This document shows positions 11,801 to 24,109 of a stretch of DNA of 32,487 nt, piece after piece; position 1 is the first letter of the stretch; each line of letters begins with the position of its first letter. The position numbers and the translations under genes are program-made. Origin of the DNA: Basidiobolus heterosporus B8920 (Eukaryota > Basidiobolomycota > Basidiobolomycetes > Basidiobolales > Basidiobolaceae); assembly GCA_000697455.1 (NCBI GenBank), contig JNET01033283.1, positions 1-32,487 of the forward strand. The letters run 5' to 3'. Below the pieces are notes generated by a model. It saw only the letters and a list, made by a program, of their open reading frames with translations, did not search any database and was not told the DNA's origin.

Positions 11801-14800
11801 ACATCAGCACAGAAAAGCTTTTTAAAGTAAGGATCTAGCTTAAAGTAAGAAACCAGGAAACAGCAGGAAAAGTCTCATAGCAAATTTCTTACTTGCCAAT
11901 TGTCAAGTATTTCTTGCCCAAAGTCTACTAATATGAAAAAAAGTACTTTACTTACAATGTCATAGTTTTACAACATATTAAAGGTGAAGTACATTGGAGC
12001 AGCATACCAGCCAACAATAAGAATATGTAACATGGGGAAAAGCACTCCAGAGCAGAGCTTACATAGACTCAGGACAAGGAGTTTTTGAGAGAGAGCCCAA
12101 TAGGTATTGTATTTATACTTCATGTTGCTTTTAATATTTATACTTGGCTTTGTACTCATTTGCCAGAATATAGGATATATTAAAGAAAGTACTTACCAGC
12201 ACACCTTCATTGCATTCAAAGTGAAGTATATTTCAACAAGAATATGAGAAGTACTAGAGGATATAGCTTGGGACATATCCTGTATCAATGCAAGGAAAAG
12301 TACTTCTCAAGAGTTACCATACCACTAACAGGAAAGGTGCTTCACAATCAATATGATGCCCATGGAATACAGAGTACTTTGCAAAAGAAATGGAACCAAA
12401 ATAATAGAGGGAATTTAAGAAAGTATATGTTACAGGTTTTGTTGCTGGCCAGACCAATATTTCCCCCCAGATCATTTCAACAAAAGCACATTTGTAAAAG
12501 AACTATCTAACAGCAAAAACCTAAGTTTTAACAGCAGAGTATCTCAGAACAGAGCATGCCATCTAACAGAATAAATTACTTTACAGCCCAAATATGGTCA
12601 AAGCCAAGAATAGTACTTCACCACTGATTGTGCTTTCATACATAAGACTTTACTTTGTGAAACACCATAACCAGCAGCAAGAAAAGTGCTTAGTAGCTGA
12701 GATTGTATATATTGGAAACAGTGCACCTGCATTGGAATATCTTCTAATGTCAAAAACAAGTACTTCACAGCCCATCCTGAGTTCATCTTTGTTGCAATAC
12801 TTTGGAAAGAAAGACTAATCAGCTTCTTCAAGAGTGCTTTGCAGCTTCTCTGATAAACCTCCGGGATATAATACATTTGATCTAGAATCTAATCAATATG
12901 TGAAAAAGTACTTTTCAACCAATGATAATTGGTATTAGGTAAAGTTTATCTAAAAAAAAATAACTTGTAGCCAGAGAATTAGCAATACTGGGTATGTACC
13001 AGACAACAAAGCATATATGAATACAACATAGAGTATATCTTAGCATGAATATGAAGAATACTTGAAAATATTGCTCACATTAGACCTAACATTGATATCA
13101 GAAAATGTCCTTTCAGCCAAAGTCCAACCAAGACCAGGAAACTTATTTTACAATGTATCTCTTATTCTAGTAAGGTCAAATATTCTTCTAAAAGAACTTA
13201 AGCACATGCTGAACTTGCTCTTTAGGGTAGAATTTGTTTTCTCACACATTATTACTTCTGAGAAAACATTCCAGCTAACTATAGGAAAAGTGTTGTGTAA
13301 TAGATCTTGTGCTAATCTCAGGCTCACAGAGTACTTGAACTCTTATAAGCCAACTACTTTTCAGGTGGAATCAGAGGAAATCATAGGAATGGTCCTGACA
13401 ACAAAAATTGTATTATAGAAAAACTTAATGCATTTCAGCTTGAATCTAACAAATATCACAAAATGTATTTCCCAGCAAATGATGTGTTAAAACATGATAT
13501 AATACTGCTCAGTATCTCTCTTACAATCATTGATTGAAGTAACTTGTAATTTAACAAATATCCTACCTTGCAGAGTACTTTTCTGTTGGAATACACCTGT
13601 ATCTAAAGTCTACTTTAAAACAAGCTTGACAATCTGGCCAAGTAAAGTACCTTGAAGTCAGAGTCATACCTACACTATGAGAGGTAGCTAAAAGTATACC
13701 TTACTTGGATCAAAGTTAAAGTACTTTTGTGCATGATTAACCTTGTAATGGGATAAGCACTGCTCAACAAATCTTATTTTCTTATGAGTTGAAATACCTT
13801 TTGCCAGGTGATTAAGTAATATTGGGAACCATAGTTTACAAGAGGACCTATATTAATGTAAAGAAGTATACTTCTCAGTAAAATGTGACAAGAGCATTGA
13901 CATCAAATCTTGCCTTTTGACAAAGTTTAGTTCTTTTTGATAAGTGTTCAACAAACATCCAAGAACCTTTCTACCAGGAGCTAAGTTATTTTATGCCAGG
14001 GTACCATTCATCCGACCCCAACCAAAAGACAAGAAGAGTGCTTTGCAACACATCTTATGTTCTACATGGGGAAGTACTTTCATTCAGCAAGTTATGTTAT
14101 TATCTTATAAGTTCAGGCACTTCACCACCTGAGCATTACATATGTGTTCAACACATTCACAGAGTAGGTAAGCTATTCTGATAAGGCTGGTGCTTCTTTT
14201 TGAAATACTCCCCAATAGTAACAAATGTACTGAGCAACAGAAGTTATCTTCTTACTGGACAATGGGCATTTTAATAAGAATCTGTGGAAATCAGTGGAAG
14301 TATATTCAACAAGTGTTTTGTATACTTACAATAGATTACACAACCAAATGAATATGTATTACTGCAAGGAATATCTTAAAATGGTGGATCATTTGATATT
14401 AGGCAGAGTTTGTTGCTGTCTGTAACCAGCTGACATAAGTTAAGCCATTTCATGAGAGAGCATATACTTGAATGATATATAGTATAGTCAAGTGCCAAGT
14501 AGTCTGATGGAATAGGAATTGGGAAAGTATTCCAACAAATGAAAGAAGAAGCACCCTACATTAGATGTTTGATTAATGAAGTGTAGAGCACTTTGTGGTA
14601 CCAATCTAATCAACAAGAGGGAAAGTGCCTAATGAAATATTATATTTATACAAGGCAGAATGCTGCAATGCAACCATAACTAACACCAATAGGATTACCC
14701 TGCAGCATACACCACACTGAAATAATATAAACTACATATCAACAAGAATGCATTCAATGTAGTACCTGAAGCATATATTGAACTCACTTAAAGGACAGTA

Positions 14801-17057
14801 CTTTGAAGCATAAATTTCTCAATTATCAGAGTAAATCACTTACAGCAAAAAATCAAGTAATACTAGGTAGAGTACAATGCAACATATGTTGGGTTAGTGC
14901 AAGGTGGAGGGCTTTCAAGCAAAAAGCCCACTAACATCAAAAAAGGAGGATCACATAACAAGCTATAGTGGTGAATGGTAGAGAACTTGACTTCAGATGT
15001 TGTGAGAATAAAAGGAAAAGTTCTTTACAGCATATCTAGGTTGATATCTCATATAGCATCATTCAACAAGAAACTAGAGTTAAGGATTAGGAGAGTGATG
15101 CTATGATCATAGAAGGACAAGTAGTTTGCAGCGGAGTTCTAACAAATAATAAGAAAGATACCTCAGGGCAGAGATAATATTTATAAGGTTGAGTACTTTT
15201 CAGTGCAAGTCAATCTAATAGCAGGAATGGCACTTGATACAATGTATTACATTCAAACAAAGTGAAGTACCTGTATGCCCAAGTTGGACTAATGCTGAGC
15301 AAGGTACTTCACAGTGTATAGGATATTCTCTCAAGGATAGTACAGCTCAATACTGATAAAACTAAATCCAAGAAGTGCTTCAGAATTTATGTTACCTTTT
15401 TACAGGGCAAAGTTCCTTAGGCAAAAGTTAACCAATAACAGGACAAAGACTTTGCAGTATATATTCTGTTCAATCATACTATAGAACTTTTAATGGGAAT
15501 ACAACTAATAGCAGGGAAGTACCTGATAAGATATATCAAGCCTATGTATGGTACTTCCCAGTCAAAATCTACAGAATACCTAGAGAATACGTTATGCATG
15601 CATTGAACTTAAGTAAGGTGGAGAGCCTTGCAGCAGAAACACTTAATAAGAATCAAAGTAATATGAAGAAAAGTACTTTTAATCTAAGGTTACATTTACA
15701 CATAGTATGGTATTTTGTGATAGGAACCATACTAATTCAAGGAAAATACTTCTCATCAATTATTAGCTTTGTACATGATACATTTCCAACTTACATTAGT
15801 AACAGCAGCTTATCAACCAGCTTATAAGATCAACAGGTAGAGCATTTACCATTAAAATTGACATCAAACAAGGGAAGATACTATTCATTATATGATAAAA
15901 TTATGTAAAGTAAGAACCTCTCATCCAGAAAAGTACTAAGTAAAGGAAAGTGCTTCACAACCAAACTATAATATAAAAATGCAAAACTACTTTCAGTAAC
16001 AGTCAGACTCACAGCATGCATCTCCTAAGGTTGAGGGAAGTGCTTTACTACATGTATTGTGCTCACACAAGGCAAGTATCATCCTTCAGGAATTTAGTGA
16101 GTTACTTTCAGCTTGAAGCATATCCAAAGCTAGAGAAAATATCATCAAAGTCCCTATACCTTTGCATTCTTAGGCTTTTTTTATCCCAAATATGACAGTT
16201 CCCAGAAAAGAACCTTAAGATGGATCCTGTCTTTCTAAAAGAGAAGGTCTTTTCTCAATGACTCAAGCAAATCACAGACTGGGTTTTCAAAACAGACTTA
16301 ACATTCATACTGGTTACACAGCATTTTAGCTGGAAGTTAACTACTGTCCTGAGAAGTACATTACAATACATACCTCATTCATGCAATTCTTTTTGGCAAG
16401 AATATATTGGTGGTTATAGACATCAGAGGTGCAGTGCTTTTAGTAGGATTGTAGTTATTACCAAGAACAGTACTTTGTAACACATATTACATCCATACAA
16501 ACTAAAGTACTTTTGAACCAAAAATTAACCAGTTTCTGTAAAGTGCTTACTGTCCAATTCAGTATTCTTGTAAGATAAGCACATGCAGGCAAGAATCTCA
16601 TCAATGCTAGGAGAAATACTCTACTACAGATTCTTTAGTCATGTTAGGCAAAGTACTCATTAGAAGAAGCTAAGAGATACTAGGAGAGTGTGCTATGACA
16701 GAACAAAGATGCATATATGATGAAGTATCTTTCTGCAAGCATTTACTTGGCATCAGCAATGGTACCTCACCATCAAACCTATAGTTATATTTGGTAGAGT
16801 ACCCTTCAGTAAGAATCTATAAATATGAGGAAAAGTACTTTATTGCCATAATCATGTCTATACTAAGAAACATTGATAACAACGGAAAATATGCTCATAT
16901 AATGTAGTGTACCTCTCAGCAACTATCTAACTAAGACCAGGAAATGTATCCTGCCATGGACGTTCCTGTAGGGGAAGATACTTTACCACAAAGGTTTATC
17001 CAGTATTTGGAAGGTATACTATAATATATTTGATACTCTCACAATACAAAGTACTTG

Positions 17058-19566
17058 CATATTTCAACTTTGACAAATATCCCATAATTACAAAAAATCA
17101 CTTGTATACCTAATTATACAAGTACCTAGGTTCTAAGCTAACTTGATTTTAGCAGGGAAGTACTTTTAGCTAATGCAAGATCTTTACAAGGCTGATTTGT
17201 TTTCTGGAAGAGACTAACCACTACTAGCAGAGACACCTGAGAGCATATTTTAAATTCTTCCATGTAAGAAACTTCACTGCTGGAGTCCCTGTAGTTTTGG
17301 GAAAAGCACTATTAACACATATTGAATTAGTACAGCATGGAGTACTCTTTGGCAAATATCAAGCAAAAATCAGGAATTGTACTTAACAGTATATCTGTAT
17401 GTTTACTAGTTACCTGACCACAGGCACTCAAAAGTACTGTGTAGCATATGTAACACACATAGCAGGTAAGTAATATTTACTCTACTTGTTGCATTTATCA
17501 GTGTATGATACTTGTAGACTGATATATAAATAATAAGAAGAAATATGTGGAATTAATGTTAAGTACAAACCAAACCAATGGCAGAAAAAATTCTTATCAA
17601 CACATGTTCAATTTTACCCAGTACTATACCTTCTGTCATATATCCATTAGATTGCAGGAAAAGTACTTTTCAGCACTTGTAGTTGTACAAAGTAAGTTAC
17701 CTGGCAGCAATAATTGAACTGCTGCCATGATAAGTACATTGCTGCTGACACACATTGGAAAAGTTTACCCCTTGTTTCAGATTCAAGCATAGCACTGTTG
17801 CATCATTACAGAGGCATTGCATTTAAGCAGCCACAGAACTCAGTTTTTGAGAATAAAACTAAGCTCTCTATGCAGGAGTATGCAAGAATGCTATGGCATC
17901 ATGTTTCCCCAGTTACAATCTTTATGTTATTTGATTTCCCAAGTTCTGCTATTGTGCATACTCAGGCACTACCAGACACAACACAAGGGAATGAGTGCAG
18001 TACTGATATAAGATGGAGTATTCTTCAGCTTAATCTGGACAATTTCAGGAAAGGTACTTCACCAAAAAGTTGATGCCCAAGCAAGACAAAGTAGGTTTAC
18101 ACAGTATTATAACAAATACCCAAAAAGTACTTTACAGCATACATTATATTTTTTCAAAAAAATAAATTCTCAGCTCATGTCTAAATAAAGCCTAGAGAAA
18201 ACCTCAAACCACATGTGGCATTTATCAAATACAAGTACTTTTCAAAGAAATCAGTACTAATAACTGAAAAAATACCTGACAACATGCTTATGCTTATGCA
18301 TTCTAAAGTATTTTTGGCCAAAATCTACATAATACCTAAGAAATACACTAAATGATATATGTTGTGCTTACTGAAGGTAAAGTACTTTATGACACAAATC
18401 TAACAAATAATAGCAGAAGTGCTTCACAACCTATGCTACTTTCACACAAGGCAGTGTACTTTACCAAAGAATCTATATACAAGTGGTAAAAGTACCTTAA
18501 ACTATGTGTTCTATTTGAGAACAGTAGAGGAACTTTCAGAAAGCATTTATCAAATGGCAGGGGAAGTATGATTTAACCTATATTAATGGAAAGTACTTCT
18601 CATCATAAAGCTGATAAGTAACTGGACAAGTACTTCACATCCTGTTTTTCACTCCAACAGGTAATGTAATTTTCTGCACAAGTCCATTTATCTTGGGGAG
18701 AGAGATTATTCAAAGTATACTCTACTTATGGAAAGTGAAGAACATTTGACAAGAATCTAAACCAGACCAGAGTTTGTGCTTCATATATGATGCAATATTA
18801 GTACATAGAAGAGTATCACATAGCAGGAGCACAATAAATATCCAGTAAAGTCTTACACTACTAATAGCTTTTTATAGGGCATATTCAATCAAGACAAGCT
18901 ACCTTTATGTAAGACTCTTACTCTGTGTGTTTACATAATAACAGGAATCTACATGAGGATAGGTCTTACAGTCCTACAAGGTAGGTTATTCTTTTTCATT
19001 TGTTGCTTTTTACCATGTAGTATACTCTACCACCAGAATCTACTTTGTACTTGGACAGGTTCTTCATAACAAAACTAGCATTCTCATATGAAGAAGTACT
19101 TTGAAGTAAGAATCTAGCACTCAGCAAGAACACACATATTGTGACAGAAGTGCTTATAAACAAACCTTGAAACCTAATGATATATTTTTTTTCAGCTGAA
19201 ATATATATAATGCTGTGAAAAATACTTCACAACTGATTTCTTAAATATATAAGGTATAGTACATTATGCAAAGAATCTGCTTAAACTAAGCAAGCATAAT
19301 TTAAGTATATCATGTATTCATGGAAGGCAAAGCACTTTCAGGTATAATATAGCACACCAAGCAGTATTACACATTTATACACAGTGTAGTTTTTTCAGCA
19401 GGCATCATTTTTTTTATGGTAAGACACTCTTGAAAGAAATCCAACTAGTGTCAGGAAAAGTACTTCACAGGATATCTTAAGCCATAATAATGGGAGGTAC
19501 CTTTCAGTCAGCAAGCTACCTGCATTTGGAGTGGTATCTGATTCCAGAGTATAAGTACATGTAAGA
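17058..19566 (+). repeat. Higher-order repeat block, copy 2
   Basis: This is the partner of 3403-5330, same strand, roughly 80-90 per cent identical by eye outside indels. It is about 580 bases longer, mainly because of one extra segment at about 18640-19231. Homology fades on both sides into ordinary diverged units, so this looks like a segmental duplication inside the array and not an insertion with defined ends. Open frames in the block (for example 17714-18073) are readings of the repeat and do not survive in copy 1. Confidence 0.85.
18640..19231 (+). repeat. Eight-unit length difference between block copies
   Basis: The alignment of the two blocks breaks at ACAAGTACTTCACA (18626 in copy 2, 4961 in copy 1) and resumes at CTTAAATATATAA (19240 and 4983). 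The offset changes from 13665 to 14257, a difference of 592 bases or 8 x 74. The break falls at the same point of the repeat unit (just after a TACTTCACAAC-like start) on both sides. This is what unequal exchange or slippage by whole units would leave. Whether copy 1 lost or copy 2 gained the units is not visible. Confidence 0.7.
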
Positions 19567-21035
19567 TCTGGTATAAAGCACACCCATAAGTATTATACAT
19601 TTATTCAAGGTGTAGTTTTTTCAGTCTTGAAGTAGCCAATACATGGAGTAATAATTGACCAAAAATCCAACATGCCATTGACCAGAGTACTTTTAGCCAG
19701 AATAAGAGCCACTGTAGAAGAATTACATCACACCAGAGGTGACATTTTTCTTGTGTATTATACTTCCAGCAGGAGTCATCTGATGCCAAGAAGAGTGCTC
19801 TCAACTCATCATTAGTATATATGAGCTTGTCTATGGTTAAACAAAACAAAACTAGCTTATACAAAAGTGCTACACAAACAATTCCTAATACTCATGAAGT
19901 AAATACAATTGGCAAGATTAAGTTGAAATCAGGAGAAGTACTTATAGCTCTGGTATTCAAACTGGGCAAGTACATGCTTCAATCATCCAAAAGATGTTTG
20001 AGGTATGTTTCATCACAAGACTTGCAGGTACATATCATCAAGTATTTTGCAAAAAGTACTTGCTCAAAATCAGTAATGGAACTTCAAAATTCATATTATA
20101 TCTTTATGTGGTAAAGTAGTTTCAGGTAAGAGTAGAAGCAATTTCAGGTAAAGTACTTTTCTGCCCAAGTTGTACCAAGTACAGTAAAAGTAGCACCCCA
20201 AAGATACCATATTCTCTCAATATAGAGTAACTATGTGAAGAAACCTAACTAAGCCTGAAGAGTATATGGCTACAGATCTTTACTTTCTCTATGAGGAAAT
20301 ATTGTACAACAGAACTAAACAATAATTTGCAATGTAGTTTAAAATCTGTTTGGTATTCTTACATCACAGCAATGCTTCTTACAGAGATATCAGTGATATC
20401 AGCAAAGGTCTCACATAATAAATCCAATTTTTACCAAAGGGAATGTACTGTTTGAGAGAATCCAACCAACATCCATCAGAGTTACAGTATACCAAGCTCC
20501 TAAAAATGTCCTTCACAACATAGCTATATATTCTAACAGGATAGGCTACTTTTCAGCATAAACCATTGTAAAGCATGAGAAATCATTCATAGTAGAAGTG
20601 TCCTCTGACCAAGTATACCACATATCAGTCAGAACTTGACTACCAATGTTAAAGGAGTTACTACAGATCTTTTTACTTTATTAAAAGTGGTACAGCACAA
20701 CTTGTACTCCTATGAGGTAGAATACCTTTGATATTAAGCAATTACTACTCAAAATATCTTGGATTTTTACATATCAACATGTCTTTCAGCAGAAACTTGA
20801 CCTGTACCATTAGAGGTATTTGACAACTAGTAACATACTCTTCTCCACAAAAATCTAAAAAGACTGAAAAGTACTTTATAACATGCACCATAGTTTCACA
20901 AAATGTAGGATTTTTCAGGAACAACTTAGCTAATAGTAGAAATATTACTTGAGACATTCTATACATTAATGGAAGGTCAAGCACATCATGCAAGATTTTA
21001 TTAATAACACCAAAAGCACTCAACAGTGTGGGTAC

Positions 21036-21412
21036 TGAATGTGCATTGGTCCTCTCTTTACTACAGTAGTTATTCTCATATTAGATTTTCAATCTAACTT
21101 TTACTCTAATCCTTTATCTTGCTCTTAAAATGATCATGTTAAGCTATACTTAATATTGCATATCTTGTTGCTTATCACACCTGTATATTGTTCACATTAA
21201 CTATATTTAATTTGTACAATGTTATACATGAATGTTTAGTGAAGAATTATATAAGAAGAAGAAATGATAATAGAGGAGAGGAGATCTTTTTATTGAAGAA
21301 AAGGGAATATGCAGCCTTCTGCTAGCTCCTACTACTACCTTCTATTGGAGCTATTGAGAACAACGTTGGTTGATCTGACCAAGATCTTCCACCTATTATG
21401 ATTAGTACAACC
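21036..21412. mobile_element. Non-satellite insert in the array, solo-LTR-like
   Basis: The satellite pattern stops at about 21036, inside a half-A unit, and restarts at about 21412 with CAATGCATGTTACCTTCACA, again half A. The intervening 380 bases show no GTAC phasing. They contain a TATATAAG box at 21248-21255, a purine-rich run, and a GAGAACAACGTTGGTTGATC stretch near 21376-21395. The order resembles LTR promoter, R/U5 end and primer-binding area. TGCATTG (21042-21048) and CAATGCA (21418-21424) form a 7-base inverted pair at the edges, but 7 bases may be chance. No clear target-site duplication is visible. Confidence 0.35.
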
Positions 21413-23340
21413 ACAAACAATGCATGTTACCTTCACACATAGTTAAGAACTTTTCAGCATAAATATAAGAGATATTACAGAAAGTTTTTTACTGCATATG
21501 TTTCACATATATAAGGCTGAGTGCTTATTACTCAAAGCTCAATAAGCATTAAGCCATGCACTTCTGTAAGATTTAAAATACCCATAATAAGTAGATTACT
21601 CTGCAGGATGATTATGGCAACTAAGGGGGAAACTACTTTGCAGCATATGGTGTATTCATAACAGGTACAAGCACTATGGTAAGATCACTACATAAATGGG
21701 TACAGTACTTCACAATGTATGTCTTACTAATACATGGTAAACTGCTTCATTAAATATAATATATTTTATGAGAAAGAATAATTTTGGCAAAAATCCAACT
21801 ATAGCTGAGCAATACTTCACAACACATGTTATATTTAATGAAGTCAAGATATCTCTTTGTAACAAGTCTATAAAAGCCAGGAAAGGTCCATCTTGCCACA
21901 TGATGCACTTCTACAGGGCATATCCTTTTAAGAAAAAAATTTAATTTATACATAGGAGTATTTTTCAAAGGATCATTCTCTGTTGAGAACTCATTCAATA
22001 TTTGGCATATACTGGACAACACAAGCTGTATTTATGAAAGCTAAGGGATATACAGCAGGAATCCAATCAATAATAAGAGAAGTGCTTTCCAACATTTGTA
22101 GCACTTATGCAGGATAGAGTACTTGTCAGCAAGAATCTAACTTACAGCAGGAAAGGTGCTTCTCAGCATATGTTACTATCAAAGAGAGCTAGAGACTATT
22201 CCGCAGAAATTAAGACACTGCAACAAATGTACATCATAGTATAAGCTTACTTCATGCAATATTTCATAATTCTTAGAATAACATATATACTAAGTGCAAA
22301 GTGCTTTTCCACAAAAACCAAAAAACTATAAAGCATATACCAGTAACTTGCTGTTATTTAATCTCATTATGAAATTTTTCATTCACTTCACAGTAGATAT
22401 ATGTTTGGTGCAATCTATACTGAGAATTCATTCAACATCTAAAGAAAAGCATCGTACATCACTGTGACTAGTGTCATGGACTCTGCTCAATACCTGCTTA
22501 TCTACTTCCAAGCATAAGCTGTGCTCACCATAAGTCAGGGTTTTCTTTGCCAAGGTCCCACCAATGGCAAGAAAGTTACTCCAGGGCACACATGTTACTT
22601 ATACAAGGCAATGTACTTCACAGCAATATCTCAATGTTTGAGAGAAAAGGTATTCTGTATCATGTGCTACAGTTGTATAGGGTCCAGTGGCTTTTTGTTA
22701 AGTTAAAACAAGTGGCAAATGAGTACTTCATAGAATATGTTATATTCATGAAAAGCAAGGCACTATTACTCACTCTAAGCTAGAACCAGGAATGGTACTC
22801 CACAGCATCTGTTGAACTCACCTATTGTAGAGTACTTCTTAACAAGTATCTGATTAATAACTCAATAGGTGCTTCACAACTTATGCCATGTCTGTAAGAG
22901 TATAGTTCTTTTCAGCTGAAATATAGCAAAGAATAGGAGAATAGTTCTAATATGGTTTGCTTTCACAAAATATGAAGTCCTTGGCAAAAATGCTTAGGAC
23001 AATAACCAAAAAGTACTTTACACTGTATGCTACATTTGTGAAATATACCATACTTGTGGCAAAAATTTAACTAATCATAGGCAAAGTACTTTGTGATGTA
23101 TATTCCATTTATGCAAGAAATATTACTCTTCAGCAGTAAACCAGAGCAGATGAAGAAATCTGTTTCACAGTATCTTGCATATTCTTACCAGTTAAATGCA
23201 GCCAGTGGGGGTATAACAAATAATATACAATTACCGCACTGCATATGATAAATTTATACTGCTCAATTGCTTTACTCCAGAAACTTAGCATAACCTTGAG
23301 ATTTTCATCATGATGAATGTATTTCTCAGAAATAATGTGA

Positions 23341-24109
23341 CATATACAAGGGCTTATAAACTCCTGCAAGAGAGAGTATGATGACCAGCTCAACTCAATT
23401 GATGTCTGGTTCAACAAGTGTGTTCACCACAAATGTGTTCTTGAGGATAAAATGGCATCATTTGTTGCATTGTTGACCAGGTATAAAGCATTACCACATC
23501 TACTGACCAAAGTTCATCAACAAAATCTTGCTGAGCAAAGTAATAACCCACTGATTAAGCAGAAGGTAGCAAATCAAGAATCCCTAGAAGACCTGATATA
23601 CTTGATTTCCCAACTTATACTTCCCTTAAGCCAAAAATATACACAACTCCTTTGTCCGCACTGTAGATGTACCCAACACCAATCTTCTCACATTGTACAA
23701 GGAGCCATGGAAAAGCCCAAGTAAAATACACTGGGCAGGTTGTTTCACCTGGTAGCTCCTCTTCACTAATACACACTACATAAAGTATTGTGATAGAGAC
23801 AATAAAAGCACAAGTAAAAGAAGCAGCTACCAGGCTCAGATTCTTATGACCAGTTCAGTTTTCCAAGAGCTACAAGTACTCAGTTGCAATCACCAGATAT
23901 TTTATGAAAAAGTCTGGGATGCTAGTCAAGGATGTATGTGCTTCTTTTCTTTAGAAGATCACTGGACTCACACTGCAGGAGGCACAAACATAGATTTTAT
24001 TGAGGAGATGAATGAGAAATGGTGTAGTGCCATTGGGTATCCACCAACTGATTGGAAGAAAGCCATAACTACTGATATACTGATAGAATGGTGGATCCTT
24101 TTGAAATAG
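23341..24109 (+). pseudogene. Broken protein-coding gene of unknown function
   Basis: An open frame runs from a TGA at 23338-23340 to a stop at 23722-23724. It has protein-like composition, with a long amphipathic stretch through SLEDLIYLISQLILPLSQ. Near 23635-23645 the sensible reading moves to the next frame (HNSFVRTVDVPNTNLLTLYK), which continues past one TAG at 23753-23755 to a stop at 24107-24109. The last part includes FYEKVWDASQGCMCFFSL and EKWCSAIGYPPTDWKKA. Together this gives roughly 250 codons of one gene with one frameshift and one stop. I do not recognise the family. It lies just right of the satellite, and its left end may have been cut by the array. It could instead be exons with a short intron around the frame change, but no convincing splice pair was found. 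Confidence 0.45.

Larger units (their letters stand above)
2740..23195 (+). repeat. Diverged 73-74 bp tandem satellite array
   Basis: About 20 kb is built from one degenerate unit of 73-74 bp, roughly 270 copies with one interruption. Each unit has two related halves. Half A starts AAAAGTACTTCACA and goes on GCATATGTTATATTCATAC-AAGG. Half B starts AAAGTACTTTTCAGC and goes on AAGAATCTAACTAATACCAGG. The shared start (AAAGTACTT, then CAGC or ACAGC) suggests that a 36-37 bp monomer duplicated to make the present dimer. Units are commonly only about 50-65 per cent alike by eye, so the array is old. All units run in the same direction. Stop codons, changing frames and lack of protein motifs show that it is not coding. 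A centromeric or heterochromatic satellite is possible but not shown by the sequence. Confidence 0.88.

Noticed and set aside
5405-22783. Many 60-119 codon open frames inside the array (for example 7090-7398, 9908-10210, 13062-13418, 17714-18073).
   Set aside because: They follow the phase of the satellite, lie on both strands, carry no protein motif, and the block copy at 3403-5330 does not keep the frame of the one at 17714. They are chance gaps between stops.
2740-23195. A CRISPR array or other prokaryotic repeat-spacer system.
   Set aside because: The units are contiguous and diverged throughout, there is no conserved repeat with unique spacers, and no cas or other prokaryotic gene is present.
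2740-23195. Calling the satellite a centromere.
   Set aside because: AT-richness and length would fit, but sequence alone cannot show centromere function, and ordinary heterochromatic satellites look the same.
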